Positions 36,497 to 46,927 of a stretch of 64,000 nucleotides of DNA are shown here, piece after piece. The DNA is taken from positions 210,753,667 through 210,817,666 of the forward strand of contig CM061063.1 of the NCBI GenBank assembly GCA_030762895.1. Reading direction: 5' to 3'. Origin of the DNA: Sophora flavescens. Taxonomy: Eukaryota; Streptophyta; Magnoliopsida; Fabales; Fabaceae. Numbering within the stretch: position 1 is the first letter of the stretch; the number at the start of each line of letters is the position of its first letter. Below the pieces are notes generated by a model. That model was not told where the DNA came from and did no database searches. It was given only the letters and a program-made list of their open reading frames with translations. A program made the position numbers and the translations under genes.

Positions 36497-38089
36497 ATGC
36501 CCACATATGCTAAATTTCTTAAGGATATCTTGTCAAATAAGAGAAAGCTAGAGGACTATGAAACAGTGGCTTTAACTGAGGAATGCAGTGCTTTAAGTCA
36601 AAATAAATTGCCTCCTAAATTGAAAGATCCAGGTAGTTTCTCTATTTCTTGCTTGATTGGTAACACTAGTTTTGATAAAGCTCTTTGTGATTTGGGAGCT
36701 AGTGTTAGTCTTATGACCCTCTCTGTTTGCAAGAAGTTGGAGATGGGTGAACTAAAACCCACAGCAATCTCCCTTCAATTGGTGAGTCGGTCCGTCAAAT
36801 TCCCAGTAGGCATCTTGGAGGATGTTCCTATTAGAGTGGGTAAATTTTTCATTCCTGTGGATTTTGTGGTACTTGAAATGGAAGAGGATTCCCAAATCCC
36901 CATTATTCTTGGTAGGCCTTTCTTGGCTACCGCAGGAGCAATTATTGATGTTAAAAATGGAAAATTGACTTTAACTGTGGGTGATGATAAAGTTAAATTT
37001 GATTTAGCTAAATCTATTAAACACCCTTCTTTTGAAGATTCTTGTTGTAGGGTTTACTTAATGCACCAAGTGATGAAAGAAGAATCCACTCAAGCTTGTG
37101 TTGATGATCCATTGGAAATGTGTTTAATTGGTGGAGACTTAAATGCTCACGGAGGAGAAGTAAGGAATTATGCCCGCTTCCTAGAGGCTAGTCCGAAAAT
37201 TTCTCCGAACAAAACAAAGAAAGAAAAACTTGAGTTGAAACCAAAGAATGAGGATTTGAAAGATGAAGAAGCCCCTAAGGTAGAACTAAAACCTCTTCCT
37301 TCCACATTGAGGTATGAATTTCTCGGTCCTAACTCTTCCTATCTGGTAATTGTGAATGCTAGCTTGAATGAGTTGGAAACTGAGAAATTACTTAGGGAGC
37401 TTAGAATGCATAGAAAGGTGATAGGATATACAATTGATGATATTAAATGCATAAATCCTTCTTTTTGCATGCATCGCATTTTAATGGAAGATGAGCATAA
37501 ACCATCCATTGAGCATCAACGTAGGTTGAACCCTAATATGAAAGAGGTGGTTAAGAAAGAAGTGCTTAAGTTGTTAGATGCGGGAGTTATTTATCCAATC
37601 TCCGATAGTGAATGGGTTAGTCCGGTGCATGTGGTTCCTAAGAAAGGGGGGATGACTGTTATTCAAAATGAAAATAATGAACTAATCCCTACTAGGACGG
37701 TAACCGGTTGGAGAATGTGCATTGATTATAGGAAGTTAAATAAGGCAACAAGGAAAGATCACTTCCCTCTCCCATTTATTGATCAAATGCTCGAAAGGTT
37801 AGCTAGGCATTCATACTTTTGTTACTTGGATGGATATTCCGGTTTTCATCAAATTCCTATACATCCTAGTGATCAAGAAAAGACCACGTTTACTTATCCC
37901 TATGGCACTTTTGCCTATAGGAGAATGCCTTTTGGTCTATGTAATGCACCGGCTACTTTTCAAAGATGCATGACTGCAATTTTTTCTGAATTTATTGAAA
38001 ACAACATGGAGGTTTTTATGGATGATTTTTCTGTTTATGGAACTACCTTTGATGACTGTTTAACAAATTTCTCTAAGATTTTGCAGTGA
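36497..38089 (+). pseudogene. pol: Athila-1 pol: protease and reverse transcriptase
   Basis: In frame with gag. MPTYAKFLKDILSNKRKLED leads into the aspartic protease (ALCDLGASVSLMTLS near residue 60, IILGRPFLATAGAIIDV near 140). A Lys/Glu-rich linker follows, then RT: VIYPISDSEWVSPVHVVPKK, RMCIDYRKLNKATRKDHFPLPF, YLDGYSGFHQIPI, FGLCNAPATFQRCM and the catalytic FMDDFSVYG. The frame closes with TGA at 38087-38089 in ILQ/CEETNLVLNW, where the family normally has Arg. The next stretch continues in the same frame. Confidence 0.88.
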
Positions 38090-38899
38090 TGTGAAGAAAC
38101 TAATTTGGTATTGAATTGGGAAAAATGCCATTTTATGGTAAAAGAAGGTATAGTGCTTGGGCACTTGATTTCTGGAAGAGGCATTGAGGTGGATAGGGCC
38201 AAAATTGATGTTATTGAAAATTTACCCCCACCGGTAAATGTGAAGGGAGTTAGAAGTTTCTTGGGACACGCCGGGTTTTACCGGCGTTTCATCAAAGATT
38301 TTTCAAAAATTTCTAAACCCTTATCTAACCTATTGATGAAAGATGTTTCATTTGATTTTAATGAGGAATGTTTGAGTGCATTTTATAGGTTGAAGGAAGC
38401 TTTGACCACCGCTCCCATTTTGCAAACACCAGATTGGAATGAGCCATTTGAAGTAATGTGTGACACTAGTGACTACGCCGTGGGAGTGGTGTTGGGACAA
38501 AGGATAGACAAGAAGGTTCATACAATATACTATGCAAGCAAAACTCTAGATGGAGCTCAAGCCAATTATGCCACAACTGAGAAAGAGTTGCTTGCGGTTG
38601 TCTCTGCATTTGAGAAATTCAGATCATACCTTGTGGGGTCTAAAGTCATAGTGTACACGGACCACTCTGCACTAAAGTACCTCATGACTAAGAAGGAAGC
38701 AAAGCCAAGACTCATCCGATGGATTCTCCTTCTGCAAGAATTTGACTTGAAGATTCGGGACCGGAAAGGGACTGAGAACTTGGTTGCGGACCACTTATCC
38801 AGACTTGAACCATTGGAACATGAGAAGGACAACTGGCCGATAGATGATTCTTTCCCCGATGAGCAACTGTTCGTCATCTTGGGAAAGAATGCTCCATGA
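38090..38899 (+). pseudogene. pol: Athila-1 pol: end of RT and RNase H
   Basis: Continues after the TGA with CEETNLVLNWEKCHFMV, GIVLGHLISGRGIEVDRAK, FLGHAGFYRRFIKDFSKI. RNase H then shows PFEVMCDTSDYAVGVVLGQ, TTEKELLAVVSAFEKFR, VYTDHSALKYLM and NLVADHLSRLE. A second TGA (38897-38899) falls in NAP/YADFVNY, a position where Trp is usual, which fits a G-to-A transition. Confidence 0.87.
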
Positions 38900-40186
38900 T
38901 ATGCGGATTTTGTGAATTATTTTGTATGTGGGATTCTACCACCGGAGTTCAATTATCAACAGAAGAAGTTCTTTTCCGATCTCAAGAACTACGTGTGGGA
39001 TGAGCCTTACATTTTCCGCAAGTGTGCGTATAGCATTTACAGAAGGTATATTCCGGAAGTCAAGGTTCCAAGTATCTTGAGTTGTTGTCATTCCTCATCT
39101 TACGGAGGACATGCTAGTGCCTCAAAGACGGTAGCAAAGGTGCTTCAAGCTGGTTTCTATTGGCCTCATATTTTCAGAGATGCCCGAATGTTCGTGCTAG
39201 CTTGTGATCCATGTCAAAGAACAGGGAACATCTCCAAGAAGCATGAAATGCCACTCAACACTATGCTAGAAGTAGAGATATTTGATGTTTGGGGAGTTGA
39301 CTACATGGGACCCTTTCCTTCGTCTTGCAACAATAAGTTCATTCTTGTAGCCGTTGATTACATCTCTAAATGGGTGAAAGTCATTCCTTCCCCAACAAGT
39401 GATGCAAAAACCGTAATCAAACTATTCAAGAAGGTGATTTTTACAAGGTTTGGAATTCCAAGGGCAGTCATTAGTGATGGAGGATGGCACTTCATTGAAA
39501 AACAATTTGAAAAACTCCTACTCAAATATGGAGTCACTCATAGGGTTGCTACACCTTACCACCCTCAGACTAGTGGGCAAGTCGAAGTTTCCAATTGAGA
39601 GATAAAGAGCATTCTAGAGAAGACTGTTTCAAGTTCGAGAAAGGATTGGTCCTTAAAGCTTGATGATGCTCTTTGGGCTTACCGTACGGCTTACAAGACT
39701 CCTATCGGGATGACACCCTTTAGACTTATTTACGGTAAGCCATGTCACTTACCAATCGAGCTCGAGCATAAGGCTTTGTGGGCTATTAAGATGCTAAACT
39801 TTGGTATAAAAGCTGCTGGGGAGAAGAGAATCCTTCAACTTCATGAACTTGATGAGCTAATATTGGATGCTTATGAGTCCGCAAGATCTTACAAGGAGAG
39901 AACAAAGAAGTGGCATGATAAGCATATCCCTCGTGGAGAATTCCATGAAGGAGAACTGGTGCTACTCTACAACTCGAGGTTGCGATTATTCCCAGGAAAG
40001 CTCAAGTCTAGATGGTCTGGACCATTTAAAGTAATGAAACTATTTCCATATGGAGCCGTCGAGGTTTGGAACCAGGAACAAGGAACATTCAAGGTCAATG
40101 GACAGTGGCTGAAGCACTACCTTGGAGAACATCCACTTGAACAGGAGGTTGCGATTTCCCTCCTCAATCCAACTTCAAAGGATTGA
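38900..40186 (+). pseudogene. pol: Athila-1 pol: integrase
   Basis: The zinc-binding region reads CHSSSYGGHASASKTVAKV, GFYWPHIFRDA and CDPCQRTGN. The catalytic Asp, Asp, Glu are in WGVDYMGPFPSS, AVISDGGWHF and TSGQVEVSN. A TGA at 39596-39598 right after EVSN interrupts the frame, which continues with EIKSILEKTV, ALWAYRTAYKTPIGM and YGKPCHLPIELEHKALWA. The C-terminus (LKSRWSGPFKV) ends at 40186. Apart from single-base stops the domain is complete. Confidence 0.87.
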
Positions 40187-40225
40187 AAGGACTATGGTCA
40201 AGCTTAGGACCGTAAATAAGCGCTT

Positions 40226-40243
40226 CTTGGGAGGCAACCCAAG
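40226..40243 (+). other. conserved stem-loop after Athila-1 pol
   Basis: CTTGGGAGGCAACCCAAG: a 6-bp perfect stem and 6-nt loop, preceded by TAAATAAGCG. Athila-2 has the same 18 bases at 55406-55423, after its shortened ORF. Function unknown. Confidence 0.7.
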
Positions 40244-40394
40244 CTTTCTTTCCCTTCTTAGTTTCTTTTTGAATTTTGTCATTGAATAATTTAGAAGAAT
40301 TGAGAGAGGAATGATCACAATTAATGGATTTGTCAAGTGTTTTCAGGTCAGGAAGGCATGAAGAGTGAAAAGGGCATTGAAAATGAAGTCAGAA

Positions 40395-40752
40395 ATGATC
40401 ATGCCCGGGCCGTGACATGGGTCACGGTCGTTATGAACCAACAGCTAAAAGTCAGACAGTATCACGACCAAGCCATGATAGCCCTCACGGGCGTGACGAG
40501 AAGGACCCAGAACCATCAGAATGTATCACGGCCAAGCCATGATGGATGTCACGTCCGTGATATGAAGACCAAAAAGTCAGGAAGGATCACGGCCAGGCCG
40601 TGATAGTGGTCAAGGTCGTGACAGGTAGCTGAAGCAGAACAGATTCTATCACGGGCCAGCTGTGATGTACATCATGCTCGTGATAAGGGACTTTCCTGAC
40701 ACAGAACACGTCACGGCCTGCCCGTGATGAGGGTCACGGCCGTGACGCACGT
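40395..40752. repeat. double-palindrome array in Athila-1 internal region
   Basis: About six units. Each has a long imperfect palindrome (ATCACGGCCAGGCCGTGAT type) followed within a few bases by a second one (GTCACGGCCGTGAC type), joined by AGAA-rich spacers. The same unit occurs in the LTR of this element and in Athila-2. Confidence 0.85.
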
Positions 40753-41219
40753 TTAACCCTGTTTAAAACCCGCAAACCCCCATCCACTCTGCTCAAACGC
40801 ACCTAACTTTCCTCCTCTCTACACTCTCTCTAACCTCCATAGCCACCAAGCTCTCACTCTTAACTTCCCCTCCTCCATTCCCTCATCTCACACTCATCAA
40901 CGCAAACCCCCCTTAACCCAAACCCACCCTCTTCCTCTTCGTCCACTCATCTTCTTCTTCCTCTCACAACCTCCACCATACCCATTCACCCAAAAAGCTT
41001 GAAAACTCACCTCCCCCATGACACCCATGCCAAACCAACGCTACTCCCTTGCTCCCTAGACCTAACCCAACAAGACCCACAAGCCAAATCCTTCAATTTT
41101 GGGCAAAATCAAAAAGTCCCAATTTTGAAACCCTAGCCCCTAAAAATCCGAATTGCAGAAAAAGTGCAAAAGGGGATTGTGAATTTTGGTGCTCTGAGAC
41201 TCACTCATTGAAGAAAATC

Positions 41220-42260
41220 ATGGCAAGCAAGCGTCAAAGGGCAACCGAAGCCTCACGCCCTTGTACCAGAGGAAGCAGGAACCTAGGTAACTATTCTGAC
41301 TCTGACTCTTCTAACTTTGAGACTGATGAACATGGATATGGGATTGTTTTCAAAGATAATGCTCAACAAGATAGATTTAATATTTTGAAAAATAGGAAGA
41401 TTATCCAAACAAAATATCTTGATGATGCATGTATAGACACTCTAGGCCTGACTGTTGACATCAACTGGATGTTAGAAAACATAGGGTGGAGCGAGTTTGC
41501 TCGCACCAGATACCCTGCATTTTCTAACCCTACTCTGGAGTTCTTAAGCTCTCTAAATGCGGAAATTCTCCCAGGGCCGCATTGCCTTGAGGGATGGATT
41601 ACATTCCGGCTATTCAACCAGGATTTTGTGCTAACCCTAGCTGAATTTAATGAAGTTTTTGGTTTACCTGTAGGGGGTGACAGGAGATACCCCTTAGGGT
41701 TTAGTAAACATAGTTTATGGTCAATAATTGACTATGAAGGCAGGAGTTTTGACCCTCGAACATCCAAGTCCACAGCCCTTGTTAACCCAAGTATAAGATA
41801 TATGCATAGGGTCATAGCCAACACCTTGTTTGGCCATGGAGAGAGTGACGGATCTATCCGCCAGGACAAGGTCTTTATACTTTGGGCCATGCTCCACCCT
41901 GAGAGCAATGTGGACATAGGGTCATTTTTTGCTAGGCACCTCTTAAAGGTCGCTAAGAGCTCGAGTGGCACTATTGTCATCGGGTGCTTAATCACCACCA
42001 TATGCCATCACTTTAACTTTGATTTAGATGGTTTTGAGTCCTCCCCAGGATGGACACGTATCACCTTGCAGGTCTGTGAGGCCATGGGGATGATCACCCA
42101 GGAGGATGACACGTACTCCCTGAAACACCCAAGGCGTAGGCACCTAATTCCTCTCCCTAACCCCTCACTTTTGGATGTAACAAATCTGGCAAATTGGAAA
42201 GTGCCGGTGGGAGAGGAGCCTGAGCCTATTAGGATACAAAGGCCGTTACGCCCACCATAG
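41220..42260 (+). CDS. Athila-1 env-like / ORF-1 family protein (346 codons)
   Basis: An ORF downstream of pol, in the position of the env-like gene of Athila elements. It starts MASKRQRATEASRP, with an acidic Ser-rich segment (YSDSDSSNFETDEHG) and then a domain I recognise only by family: NIGWSEFARTRYPAFSNPTLEFLSSL, FRLFNQDFVLTLAEFNEVFGLPVGG. That matches the Athila ORF-1 / putative plant transposon protein type. I prefer the Met at 41220 over the upstream Met at 41049, because the 57 extra residues read like a translated leader and MASKR starts are usual. No signal peptide or clear membrane segment is seen. The C-terminus may be shortened, as the element is cut at 42341. Function unknown. 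Confidence 0.7.
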   Translation: MASKRQRATEASRPCTRGSRNLGNYSDSDSSNFETDEHGYGIVFKDNAQQDRFNILKNRKIIQTKYLDDACIDTLGLTVDINWMLENIGWSEFARTRYPAFSNPTLEFLSSLNAEILPGPHCLEGWITFRLFNQDFVLTLAEFNEVFGLPVGGDRRYPLGFSKHSLWSIIDYEGRSFDPRTSKSTALVNPSIRYMHRVIANTLFGHGESDGSIRQDKVFILWAMLHPESNVDIGSFFARHLLKVAKSSSGTIVIGCLITTICHHFNFDLDGFESSPGWTRITLQVCEAMGMITQEDDTYSLKHPRRRHLIPLPNPSLLDVTNLANWKVPVGEEPEPIRIQRPLRPP

Positions 42261-42341
42261 CAGGCTAGGCCGTCTGGGCACCCATCTTCTTCCTCTACAG
42301 TACATCATCCGATGATCCCTATGCGCGGTTCTCGTCCACCT

Positions 42342-43397
42342 TTGGTTAATACAGCCATGTACTCAACCCCTGTTCAAGAATCAGAATCAAGAAAACAGAT
42401 TTTGTTATCAGACCCAAATCTGTTTTAATTGATCCCAACGACTATAACTTGTTTCCTATATATAGAGGGATCAAAGGAACACTTTTAACAGATCAGAAAT
42501 TTTACAAAATCAATTTGAGAGATCAATTGTGATAATCATTCATCTTCTTGCTTGAGCTTCATTGTGAAAAAGAGTGTTTCAATTCTCATAAGAACTTCAA
42601 CTTGTATATCTGACTTCTGAGAGTTTGGAATCAATCTTTCTGTACTTTTTGATTGTAAAGAGAGAGGGAGTCTTTCTGTGTGATTAGGGTGAGGAATCCT
42701 AAGGAAGAACATTGATTGAGGCTCTTCACAAGAGTGTGGTATCTCGAGGTGAAGGAGTGCTCTGTGGTGTAAAGGTTTTTCAAGCTACCTGGCTAAAGCT
42801 TGTTGTGTTAGTGTGTGAATACCCACAGGTGGAGTAGGGACTGGATGTAAGTCAGTGATGGTGGCTGAACCAGTATAAAATTGATTGTGTGGTATCTCTA
42901 AACTCAAACTCTTTAATTTCTATCTTGCACATATAACTGTGATCTTGATGTTCTAAGTTTTCAATTGATATCAGTTCTTGATCTGTTTAATATGAATTAA
43001 AACCAGAGTATTTCTGCAATCAATCTTGAGTTATTAATTGTTCAAAACTGAGTTGATTAAGACTATTCTTGATCACTGAAACTGATATATTGTAACGTCA
43101 GTTCTTGATTGATTAAGGCCTATATCTAATACCTGTACGACCCTGAACTGAACTTCTTCCTGTTTGATTCAATCACTGTTTAATTTATAGCTGTGAGCTT
43201 GAATCTTATTACTGATTTATCTTTCTGAATTAATCTTTCTTTCCTCACCACCTTCTATTAAAGATTTCATAAAAAGCCCTTCACTGTTTTTGTAAAAGAT
43301 CCTGAGGCAACTTTGATTTGAATAGTAAAGTTTTTGAAAGCTCAATTCAACCCCCCCCCCCCCCCCTCCCTCTTGAGTCTTTGAAGCCAAAACAACA
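42342..43397 (+). repeat. copia-2 5' LTR, second part
   Basis: Aligns with 47518-48596 of the 3' LTR; the 80 bp between 47437 and 47518 have no counterpart. Contains TATATATAG (42457-42465) and, near the end, a long run of C. Ends AAAACAACA, 2 bp before the primer site. Confidence 0.92.
42457..42465 (+). promoter_or_regulatory. TATA box of copia-2 5' LTR
   Basis: TATATATAG followed by AGGGATCAAAGGAACAC, as in the 3' LTR (47633-47641). Athila-1 separates it from the upstream half of U3. Confidence 0.6.
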
Positions 43398-43399
43398 AT

Positions 43400-43411
43400 T
43401 GGTATCAGAGC
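43400..43411 (+). promoter_or_regulatory. copia-2 primer binding site
   Basis: TGGTATCAGAGC lies 2 bp after the 5' LTR and is complementary to the 3' end of initiator tRNA-Met, the usual copia primer. Confidence 0.93.
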
Positions 43412-43446
43412 TAAACTCTTAAGTTTGGCTTCACAGCAGTAAGAGT

Positions 43447-44618
43447 ATGGCTTCCAATGACTGTTTGAATGAAGGGGCTTCCCTAGCATGCCCTCCTGCC
43501 TTCAATGGATCTGAGTATATCTATTGGAAGGAAAAAATGGTAATCTTTCTTGAGGCAGCAGGTGTTGGCATATGGGATGTAGTAGAAAATGGACCATTTG
43601 TCCCCTCTACTATGGATGCTAATGGTGCTCTAAGAAATAAGCCTAAAACTGAATGGAATGAGGATGATAAGAATAGAGTTCAATATAATGCACGTGCTAA
43701 GAATATTATAACATCTGCTTTAAGTCGTGATGAGTTTTTCAGGGTTTCAAATTGCAAATCAGCAAAGGAGATGTGGGATACATTGCAAGTAACACATGAA
43801 GGAACCACAGATATCAAAAGATCAAGAATGAACACCCTCACACATGAGTATGAGCTGTTCAGAATGAAGCAAGGAGAACCTATGACTGAAATGCAAAAGA
43901 GATTCACTCACATTGTCAACCAACTTGCTGGTCTTGGAAAAGCTATATCAAATGAGGATCAAAATAACAAATTAATGAGATGCTTGAGCAGGGAATGGCA
44001 GCGTAAAGTCAATGCAATCTCAGAATCTAGAGACCTCTCATCAATGACCATTGCCACATTGTTTGGAAAACTGCAAGAGCATGAATTGGAGTTGAACAGA
44101 CTGGATGAGAATGAAGAAAGTGACAAAAAGAAAAAGGGATTAGCTCTGAAATCACAAGTCAGAGAAGTAGAAGACAGTGATGATAATGATTCAGCACAAG
44201 AGGCAGAATCTGAAGAAGAGATGGGAATGCTAGTTAGAAAATTCAAGAAGTTCCTAAAGAAGAAAGGCAACTTCAAAAGAAAGCCATCCACTTTTCAAGG
44301 AGAAATTTCAGCAAAGGTGACAACCCTTCCAACAACATAACATGCTATGAATGTGGGAAGATTGGCCACATGAAGCTTGACTGTCCAAAACTGCAAAAGA
44401 AGGACAAAACAAAAAAGTTTGACTCAAAGGACAAGAAGAGGAGAAAGCCAAGAAAGGCCTACATTTCTTGGGATGATAATGATGTAGATTCCATTGAAGA
44501 ATCTGAATCTGAGGAGGCAAACTTGTGCTTGATGGCCAGCAATCACAGTGATTCAGAGAGTGAGGTAAATTCTGATTCACAACCTACTTTTGATGAATTG
44601 CAAGATGCATTTGATTAG
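43447..44618 (+). pseudogene. gag: copia-2 gag with one frameshift
   Basis: Starts MASNDCLNEGASLACPPAFNGSEYIYWKEKM, a normal Sirevirus gag N-terminus soon after the primer site. The UBN2-type gag domain follows (AKEMWDTLQVTHEGT, LFRMKQGEPMTEMQKRF). Compared with copia-1, one A is missing near 44298 in FQ/GEISAKV, which shifts the frame to a stop at 44338-44340. The correct frame resumes with the CCHC knuckle (CYECGKIGHMKLDC, 44343-44384) and an acidic segment, then stops at 44616-44618. Part of the linker to the next gag piece is also broken. Confidence 0.88.
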
Positions 44619-44702
44619 TTACATGCTGAATATCTTAAGATTGCTAAACAACTTGTCTCATTTAGAAAAATAATTGTTGAATAATGTGATGATTATGCAT
44701 GC

Positions 44703-45131
44703 TTGAAAATGAAAGAAAGAGAACTAGAAGCTAGGAATAAGGTCTTGATTGCATCTAGCTCTAATTGTTCTAAGTGTTGTACATTGACTAAAGAAGTTGA
44801 AAAACTGAAAAATGACTTAGCCAAGTTCACAAATGGTAGAGATAACCTGAATGCTTTATTAGGACAGCAAAAGTGTGATTATGATAAGGCTGGAATAGGC
44901 TATGAACCTAATATACATGAGAAATCTTTCAAGAAATTTTTTGCTGCACCTAAGACATCAAACACACCATTTGTTAAATGCAACTTTTGTGCTAGAAAAT
45001 GTCACACAGCTTCTACATGTCAATACAGAAAATTAGCATACAATAAATCTAAGTATATATGGGTTCCTAAAGGAACTATTGGTGGAACTAACTCAAAAGG
45101 ACCCAAACAGATTTGGGTACCTATAGCATAA
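44703..45131 (+). pseudogene. gag: copia-2 gag C-terminal segment with second knuckle
   Basis: Lys/Glu-rich segment, then CSKCCTLTKEVEKLKNDLAKF and the second knuckle CNFCARKCHTASTC, in which the Gly before His is now Cys. It ends in GPKQIWVPIA and a stop at the same place as copia-1. After that stop protease and integrase are missing. Confidence 0.82.
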
Positions 45132-45365
45132 ACATGAAATTCTGTTTTGTAGGTGTGGTGGAAGGTCAAGAGCAAAAATTGGAATCATGACATAGAGCCT
45201 TCACCAAACACAAAATGGGTAACAATAAAGAAATAATATTGATTGAATATGTTTTCTAATTATCATTATTAATGTATGATTGTGAATCTTTGTGTTGACT
45301 TATATATCATTGTATAATATGTCTATATTGTTGTATTAAAGTTATTTTATCAATCTTGGAATAAT

Positions 45366-45618
45366 CATATGGCTTTTGTTTCACAAATTGAATCTAAGAA
45401 AATTGATGAAGCCTTGAATGATTTGTTTTGCTTGCTATGCAACAATTAACTTTGAACATGATCTCTATCATAAGAACTTTATTCAAAGTAGAGAAATTGA
45501 GATTGAATATGTTGATACAACTAAGCAACTTGTTGATATTTTTACCAAGCCCTTGAACAAGGAAAGCTTCTTTTTCATTAGAAGAGAATTGGGCATAATT
45601 GATCAATCATATATCTAA
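45366..45618 (+). pseudogene. pol: copia-2 pol remnants: RT leader fused to RNase H tail
   Basis: MAFVSQIESKKIDEALND (from 45369) resembles the pre-RT segment MEFVSQVEPKNIDDAI of copia-1. Shortly after comes the RNase H tail REIEIEYVDTTKQLVDIFTKPLNKESFFFIRRELGIIDQSYI. Everything between, including all RT and RNase H catalytic motifs, is deleted. The 45132-45365 stretch is AT-rich with no recognisable coding. Confidence 0.75.
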
Positions 45619-45619
45619 T

Positions 45620-46582
45620 CTCTAAAGAAACTGTTTATATGACTGTATCTTTGTGTAAATATGCTCTGATTCTTGTATGATTTGATTTGGAATATCTATG
45701 AATGATTAGAAGAGAGTTTCAGAAGAAGTAGATTTGATCAGGAACACCTATGTACTTAACCCATGTATATGTGTAAAAACTGGAAATTTGTTTTAAACAT
45801 GGATGTGATCAATAGCTGTATAGAGGTCCAGGAATGGATCCCTTGTGTTTTTAGTCTGATACATCCCCGTGATAAACAGATGTATTAAAATTCTGAGACA
45901 CGATTCCTTAATGTCATAAGTATACACTGGTGTACCACAGGCATGTATGAAAAGTCTGATAAACTCATTACACAAGATTCTAATTCTGCTCGTCCACTGA
46001 AGTGGTAGAAGCGCTTGTCCACTAAAGTGACAGAAGCGCTCGTCCACACAAGTGATAGAAGCGCTCGTCCACTAAAGTGACAGAAGCGCTCGTCCACACA
46101 AGTGACAGAAGCGCTCGTCCACACAAGTCTTTGGACTTGCTAAGTCCTTAATGAGAAGCTCCGTCCAATGACGTGGCATATGGAGCTCGTCTACTAGGTT
46201 ACGTTCAACTACGAGCCCTGAAGATTGAAGACGACGCCGATGTAGAATCTTATTTCAAAACTTCAAATATTCTGAAACCCACTCTTTCTTCACCTAATTC
46301 CGCAACCCTAGCATATCAAACCTTAATCCTTCTTGTACCCAAACCAACCCTAATATGGAAAGAACCAAAAATATTGGATCTTCACCCTCAAAAGCTGCTG
46401 TGAATGAAGCTAAGCACACCCCTGCTGAACCATCACCTAAAGGCCGAAACAAAAGAAAATCAAAAAGGAAGAACTAGTTCTAGGAATTCATAGGAATTAG
46501 AACTTAGTTTTTGAAAGTTAAAAAGCCTTAGTTTGTAATTTTGGCTGATGGTTTCTGTTCTCTTTGATTTGTCCCTGCACCT
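45620..46582 (+). other. extra segment between RNase H and polypurine tracts of copia-2
   Basis: In copia-1 the RNase H stop is followed directly by TCCCTCTATCATGAAC; in copia-2 the same words are 960 bp apart. The extra DNA has ATGTA-rich sequence like the copia-2 U3, then six GCGCTCGTCCA units (45987-46123) and 80 bp of downstream U3 like copia-1 (to about 46190). A short basic reading frame follows at 46355-46477 (40 residues, starting MERTKNIGSSPSKAAV). It could be captured LTR sequence plus the start of a Sirevirus env-like ORF. Confidence 0.6.
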
Positions 46583-46685
46583 ATCCCTCTATCATGAACA
46601 ATTTTATATGCTATGTTTGAATGTTTAAATTCTTGCCTTCTCTATTGCTTTGAATGTTTCTTTTCTTTACCTTTTTGATAATGCC

Positions 46686-46924
46686 AGAAGGGGGAGGAAA
46701 AAGTATGATATAGAGAAAGGGGATTAAAACAAATTATACATGCATATGTTGAGGGGGAGCTTATAAGCTTACATGATTAAGGGGGAGTAAATCAAATTAT
46801 GCTATGATGATATACTTCTGCTCTGATACCATGATATAAATCTGTCAAAAACACTTAGCTTCTACTACACTTATACTCTGATCTTATAATTTCTTAAAAG
46901 ATTTGTCATAATCAAAAAGGGGGA
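46686..46924 (+). promoter_or_regulatory. copia-2 multiple polypurine tracts
   Basis: AGAAGGGGGAG (46686), GAGGGGGAG (46751), AAGGGGGAG (46779) and AAAAAGGGGGA (46914-46924). The last is 3 bp before the 3' LTR and is the likely plus-strand primer. Confidence 0.75.
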
Positions 46925-46927
46925 GTT

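Larger units (their letters stand above)
33233..42341 (+). mobile_element. Athila-1: Athila-type Ty3/gypsy element, 3' end lost
   Basis: Starts with an LTR (TGATGAGTGTGATTTCACC), a tRNA-Asp-like primer site, gag, pol and an env-like ORF, all on the + strand. It breaks off at 42341 without polypurine tract or 3' LTR. At the breakpoint the copia-2 LTR resumes 80 bp further along than it stopped at 33232, so one deletion removed the element's 3' end, the right TSD (left copy ATTAA, 33228-33232) and 80 bp of copia-2. Confidence 0.9.

Noticed and set aside
41049..41219. Upstream start for the env-like ORF
   Set aside because: The 57 extra residues are Pro/Asn/Lys-rich and look like translated leader; MASKR at 41220 is the better start.
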